A stretch of 64,000 bases of DNA from Prorocentrum cordatum. Lineage: Eukaryota > Sar > Dinophyceae > Prorocentrales > Prorocentraceae. The translations under genes were made by a program, and so were the position numbers. The stretch spans positions 1 to 64,000 of the forward strand of contig CAUYUJ010004289.1 of assembly GCA_963575745.1 (NCBI GenBank), given 5' to 3'. Below the pieces are notes generated by a model. The model was given only the letters and a program-made list of their open reading frames with translations. It was not told the DNA's origin and did not search any database. Below, one piece after another: positions 61,021-64,000 of the stretch. Numbering within the stretch: position 1 is the first letter of the stretch; every line of letters begins with the position of its first letter.

Positions 61021-61055
61021 GGCGCGGGTGCCGAGGCGATTTCGACAGCGTGCAG

Positions 61056-61119
61056 GTTGCGAAATCAGAGTCCAAACGCAACACAGTCGAAGACAAAGAG
61101 CTGGGGGAATGGTTCCTGG
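61056..61119 (+). CDS. small exon, gene B
   Basis: Acceptor GCGTGCAG (61048-61055), frame VAKSESKRNTVEDKELGEWF then L, followed by GTGCTC donor at 61120. Starts in phase 0 and ends one base into a codon. Short but with both splice signals. Confidence 0.48.
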
Positions 61120-61275
61120 GTGCTCGGGGCAAGCGCCCTTGACGACAACGCTTCTCTGATCGAGGGAAATGGCGAGGATCAAGAGGCGGCGGTGCCAGGG
61201 ATGAGGACGACGAAGGTGGCCAGGAGGAGTCGAGGGATCAGGGGTAAGATAAATTTTCAGGATGTAGCGTCCCAG

Positions 61276-61433
61276 GTTCACTGAGGACGGGCTCCTCCAC
61301 GACCAGCACTGGGCGCCCGAGAACGCGGAGACTGACTTCGGGAAAAGGCCCGAACGAACCCCGCAGCAGATTTCCCACCTCGATCCTGACATCTTCCCAC
61401 CTCGATCCTCCGCCTCTCGATTTCACTTTGGAG
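61276..61433 (+). CDS. candidate exon, gene B
   Basis: Acceptor CCCAG (61271-61275). The frame reads FTEDGLLHDQHWAPENAETD, FGKRPERTPQQISHLDPDIF and on to a GTCCTG donor (61434). The first two thirds have G/C-ending codons. The minus strand is also open here (61238-61777), so orientation rests on codon bias and the neighbouring plus-strand exons. Confidence 0.42.
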
Positions 61434-61853
61434 GTCCTGGCCATCCCGTTAAGCACCTCCTCACTCCGTAGTGGTTGTCTTGCCGCCTCAGTCGCTCCGA
61501 GCTTGACCTTTGAGATGCCATCGTCGACGAAAGTACGCAACGGTGGCCGTGCTGCTTCTCCTCGGATCCCAAAGCCAACCCCTGCCAACCGCCTCGATTC
61601 TTCAGCCAACCCGACCCCTTGCAGGGCGTGCGCGAGGGCCATGAACATCAAGAAGTTCTGCGAGCAGAACAAAACAAGTACACGAAGGAGGGGCTGGGAT
61701 GGGGGGTCTGATTGCTTAAGCAAAGCTCCTGCACTCGAGAACCCCTTCCCTACAGTACTAGTCTCTCGGATCGCCAACGTAACATCCGAGCGAAGTGGGC
61801 GGGGACGGGGATTACTTGAGAGGCGCCGCAGCTGCCGTCGAGGGGGGGCGACG

Positions 61854-61947
61854 GGCCCGCTGGACTATAGGGCAGTGGAGGTTGACCCGCAGCACGGCGA
61901 CATTCTCTACAGGAAGGTCAACATCACTGATCTGACCACGCGGGGCA
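61854..61947 (+). CDS. candidate exon, gene B
   Basis: The frame reads GPLDYRAVEVDPQHGDILYR then KVNITDLTTRG with G/C-ending codons; protein character is lost at the T run after 61950. Borders are not exact: CCGCAG at 61826-61831 could be the acceptor, but the donor is unclear. Confidence 0.42.
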
Positions 61948-62169
61948 GCTTTTTTTCGCGTCTGTTAGCTCACCATGTGTGCAAGCTAGTGGTCCAGTTT
62001 CAGTTTGTTCTGCTTAGACATCCGATGCCGTGTGGTTTTTGTTAAGGCCCATTTTGATGCACCCCCTCGATCGTTATTCGGGGGCCCAGGGGCCGAGGCG
62101 CTGCCTCCGAGAGGCCAAACACTGAGAAACATAAATCACGATGTCGGAGGTCTAGGCCAGTTGCCCCAG

Positions 62170-62256
62170 GGCCACGACCAGCACATCGGCACCACCATGA
62201 AGAGCGCGAAGAAGGACGTCGCCGAGGTCGCCCACGCAGCTGGCCTACGTTCGAAG
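62170..62256 (+). CDS. small exon, gene B (29 codons)
   Basis: Acceptor GCCCCAG (62163-62169) and donor GTGAAG (62257) bracket GHDQHIGTTMKSAKKDVAEV then AHAAGLRSK. 87 nt, phase 0 at both ends, nearly all codons G/C-ending, amphipathic. Confidence 0.62.
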
Positions 62257-62454
62257 GTGAAGGCCCCGAGCGGCCCAGGGACGCGGGATGGAGCGACGAC
62301 CAGTGCCAGCCTCTCTCCTCGCCCCTCCCTCTCGAGCCCGCCTCGCTCATTGGGCCCATCGATCCGTCCTCATCTGGGTGGCGATTGTTCGAGGAAATAC
62401 GGGAGGCCGTCACGTGTGACACGTCGTGCCTCCAAGATTGGGACAGCCGTGATG

Positions 62455-62880
62455 ATGATGCTGATGATGTTGATGATGATGATATTGATGCTGATGTTGA
62501 TGATGTTGATGGTGGTGACGATGATGGTGATGGTGATGATGTTGATGATGTACATGATGATGATGATGGTGATGATGTTGATGCTGGTGGTGATGCTGAT
62601 GCCGATCAGCGTTGCCCCAGACCTTTGGAACCATGAAGGACACCAGTGAGCTTGATGATATGTCTAAAGGGGCGCTGACATAACATGTCACCGCCTGTCG
62701 TGAAAAAAAAACATGAGGATGATGCTGCTGATGATGGTGATGATGATGGTGATGATGATGACGACGACTACGATTATGGTGATGGTGGTGATGGTGATGA
62801 CGATGATGATGATGCTGCTGATGATGATGATGGTGGCGGTGGTGGTGATGATGATGCTGTTGCCGATGATGGTGATAACA
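62455..62880 (+). repeat. (GAT)n microsatellites within gene B
   Basis: Two GAT-type arrays (62455-62610 and 62718-62875) separated by about 100 bp of unique sequence, lying between two well-bordered exons. Confidence 0.93.
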
Positions 62881-62896
62881 TGCGTCCCCTGGCCAG

Positions 62897-63022
62897 GCGG
62901 AGACGCGCTCGTCGGCAAGCTCGGAGTCCGCGTACAGCGACGAGCACTCGAGCTACTCATACTCGGACAGCCCCCCCGCTGCTCTCGAGAGTTTCCGTCG
63001 GATCTGCGCGCGCGCACTTTGC
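62897..63022 (+). CDS. small exon, gene B (42 codons, Ser-rich)
   Basis: Acceptor GGCCAG (62891-62896). The frame reads AETRSSASSESAYSDEHSSY, SYSDSPPAALESFRRICARA, LC, then GTGGTC donor at 63023. Phase 0 at both ends and G/C-ending codons. Ser/Tyr/Asp-rich, possibly a phosphorylated linker. Confidence 0.58.
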
Positions 63023-63097
63023 GTGGTCGACCTGAGTTAGAGGATCGGGGAGGAGAGAGAAGGAGGAAGGGGAAGAGGAGGAGGGGGGGGATTGGAG

Positions 63098-63160
63098 GAG
63101 AAATATTCCCACATGTTCCTGCATGCGCTACTGTACCGCAAAGCTGTTTCACCATGGGGG
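63098..63160 (+). CDS. small exon, gene B (21 codons)
   Basis: Acceptor TTGGAG (63092-63097). The frame reads EKYSHMFLHALLYRKAVSPW then G, followed by GTGATC donor at 63161. Phase 0 at both ends, so it joins the preceding exon without a shift. Confidence 0.55.
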
Positions 63161-63816
63161 GTGATCTGCGCTGCAGGGACTGCAGGTCAACCCATTCCTT
63201 CTCGAGCCCTCCCCCCCCTCCTCCTCGATGCCCCTCCTCTTCCTCCTTCGCGCTCCGCCGAGCGGAGGACTCCGAGGATGCCGTCAAGAGCGGTGGTCTA
63301 TCGGGCACTACTGGCTCGACGGGGCCATCAATCGAGGCGGGCTTGATGGGCGAGGCCGCGCACCTCCATGCGATCCCCAGCGGCATGGAGGCGGGAGGGG
63401 AATGGCGGAGTGGAGAGGAGGGGTGGCGAGGGGGAGGGGGAAGTAGATCTATCTCCCCCTTCCTGATCCTGAAGAGGAATGGCGTTGCATGGCGCAGCCT
63501 CATCCTGGGCACCCTCGAGGGTGCTCAGGATGAGGCCACATCATGCAACTGCAACGCTCGAGGGGCAACAAGAGGAAGCTACCCTCCAGGAGGATCGGGG
63601 GGGAGAATGAGGAAGGAGGAGAAGGAGGAGGATGAGCTGGCAGAGCAGGCTGCGCCTATTCGCACCGAGGAGTGCAAATGTGTCAAGCGGGTCACGTTGG
63701 GGCGCCGTTCTCCTGGTGAGGCGTTGACGTTATACCCATGTCGACTGGGAGGCAGGGGGGGAGGATGATCGGAGGAGGCGACATGGCGCGCAGCATGGGT
63801 TGGCTGGTGAGGGGAG
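63161..63816. other. intron or unresolved exon region of gene B
   Basis: Between 63261 and 63410 three plus-strand frames are open; one reads DSEDAVKSGGLSGTTGSTGP, another RWSIGHYWLDGAINRGGLDG. One may be an exon, but I cannot choose. 63482-63563 holds a foldback. Confidence 0.35.
63482..63563. repeat. short foldback with 20-bp near-perfect hairpin
   Basis: GCCTCATCCTGGGCACCCTC (63497-63516) pairs with the following 20 bases with one mismatch; GCGTTGCA at 63482 pairs with TGCAACGC at the right end. Confidence 0.75.
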
Positions 63817-63933
63817 GGCGACGCGAACCCGTGCCTGATCCCGTTCATGCCGTCGATCTCCAAAAGCACATCCGAGCTGAAGAACACGATCGACGGCCTC
63901 ACGAAGAAGATCCAGGGCAAGTCCATGTCTTAA
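63817..63933 (+). CDS. terminal exon, gene B
   Basis: After GGGGAG (63811-63816) the frame reads GDANPCLIPFMPSISKSTSE, LKNTIDGLTKKIQGKSMS and TAA at 63931-63933. Phase 0 start, consistent with the three preceding bordered exons. Codons are nearly all G/C-ending and the sequence is a clean amphipathic helix. The next frame (63738-63947) is also open, but with far poorer codon bias. Confidence 0.62.
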   Translation, partial: GDANPCLIPFMPSISKSTSELKNTIDGLTKKIQGKSMS

Positions 63934-64000
63934 CATTCCGTAAGTAGATCAACGGATGACGAGATGACGGGCGACCGTGAGGATGAGGGGTGGATGAGGA

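Noticed and set aside
61238-61777. Minus-strand 179-codon ORF overlapping gene B
   Set aside because: Protein-like in places (GSRWEDVRIEVGNLLRG), but the plus strand has the acceptor, donor and G/C-ending codon pattern shared with neighbouring exons. Not excluded.

Overview
This is a nuclear genome fragment from a dinoflagellate, judged from the sequence alone. The main evidence is a tandem pair of 15-base units at 33963-33992 that match the 3' part of the dinoflagellate spliced leader (consensus CCATTTTGGCTCAAG) with one and two mismatches. They sit directly upstream of a decayed non-LTR retrotransposon. The remaining character agrees: GC-rich sequence, candidate exons with G/C-ending codons, LINE-like pol fragments, many foldback elements and a very heavy load of simple repeats (by eye, about a sixth of the window). 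Nothing suggests a prokaryote: no operons, no dense ORFs, no CRISPR, no recognised tRNA or rRNA. Genus cannot be fixed from this window.

Layout. 1-12.7 kb is repeat-rich intergenic DNA with a 171-bp MITE (650-820), foldbacks, tandem duplications, ACT and GAT arrays and a CTTGGGG-type minisatellite. 12.7-18.5 kb holds a coiled-coil ORF broken by a frameshift, followed by degenerate GC-rich sequence interrupted by an AT-rich island. 18.5-30.1 kb is mostly GAT and CTC arrays, three copies of a foldback family, the second copy of a 163-bp element and one unassigned ORF. 30.1-32.5 kb (minus strand) is a 5'-truncated, frameshifted LINE with reverse transcriptase and a Cys/His tail. 33.9-38.0 kb (plus strand) is a second, longer LINE: relict spliced leaders, ORF1 remnant, endonuclease fragment, reverse transcriptase and C-terminus. 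38.8-42.4 kb is AT-rich motif patches, a GGATTCC minisatellite, microsatellites and a foldback between long direct repeats.

The best protein-coding gene is at 42532-45280 (plus strand): two exons around a 1.4-kb repeat-filled intron, encoding a protein whose ordered motifs (VSH, WLDY, LRQCQ, LDEP, RSFCIFE) look like one conserved domain, followed by a charged coiled coil and a Gly/His tail. A minus-strand ORF at 47013-47573 is also plausible.

48.4-54.3 kb and about 60.4-63.9 kb (both plus strand) look like two genes cut into small exons (21-52 codons where both ends could be read; the last exon of the first gene is longer) with G/C-ending codons and AG/GT borders, separated by introns made largely of GAT, CTC and TA repeats. 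Their 3' ends are clear (stops at 54345-54347 and 63931-63933); complete exon chains are not resolved. A three-copy dispersed repeat lies in and near these genes and shows a TA microsatellite arising inside one copy. 55-60 kb is almost pure microsatellite. No complete pathway can be read here; the picture is a few intron-rich genes in decayed retroelements, foldback elements and expanding simple repeats.
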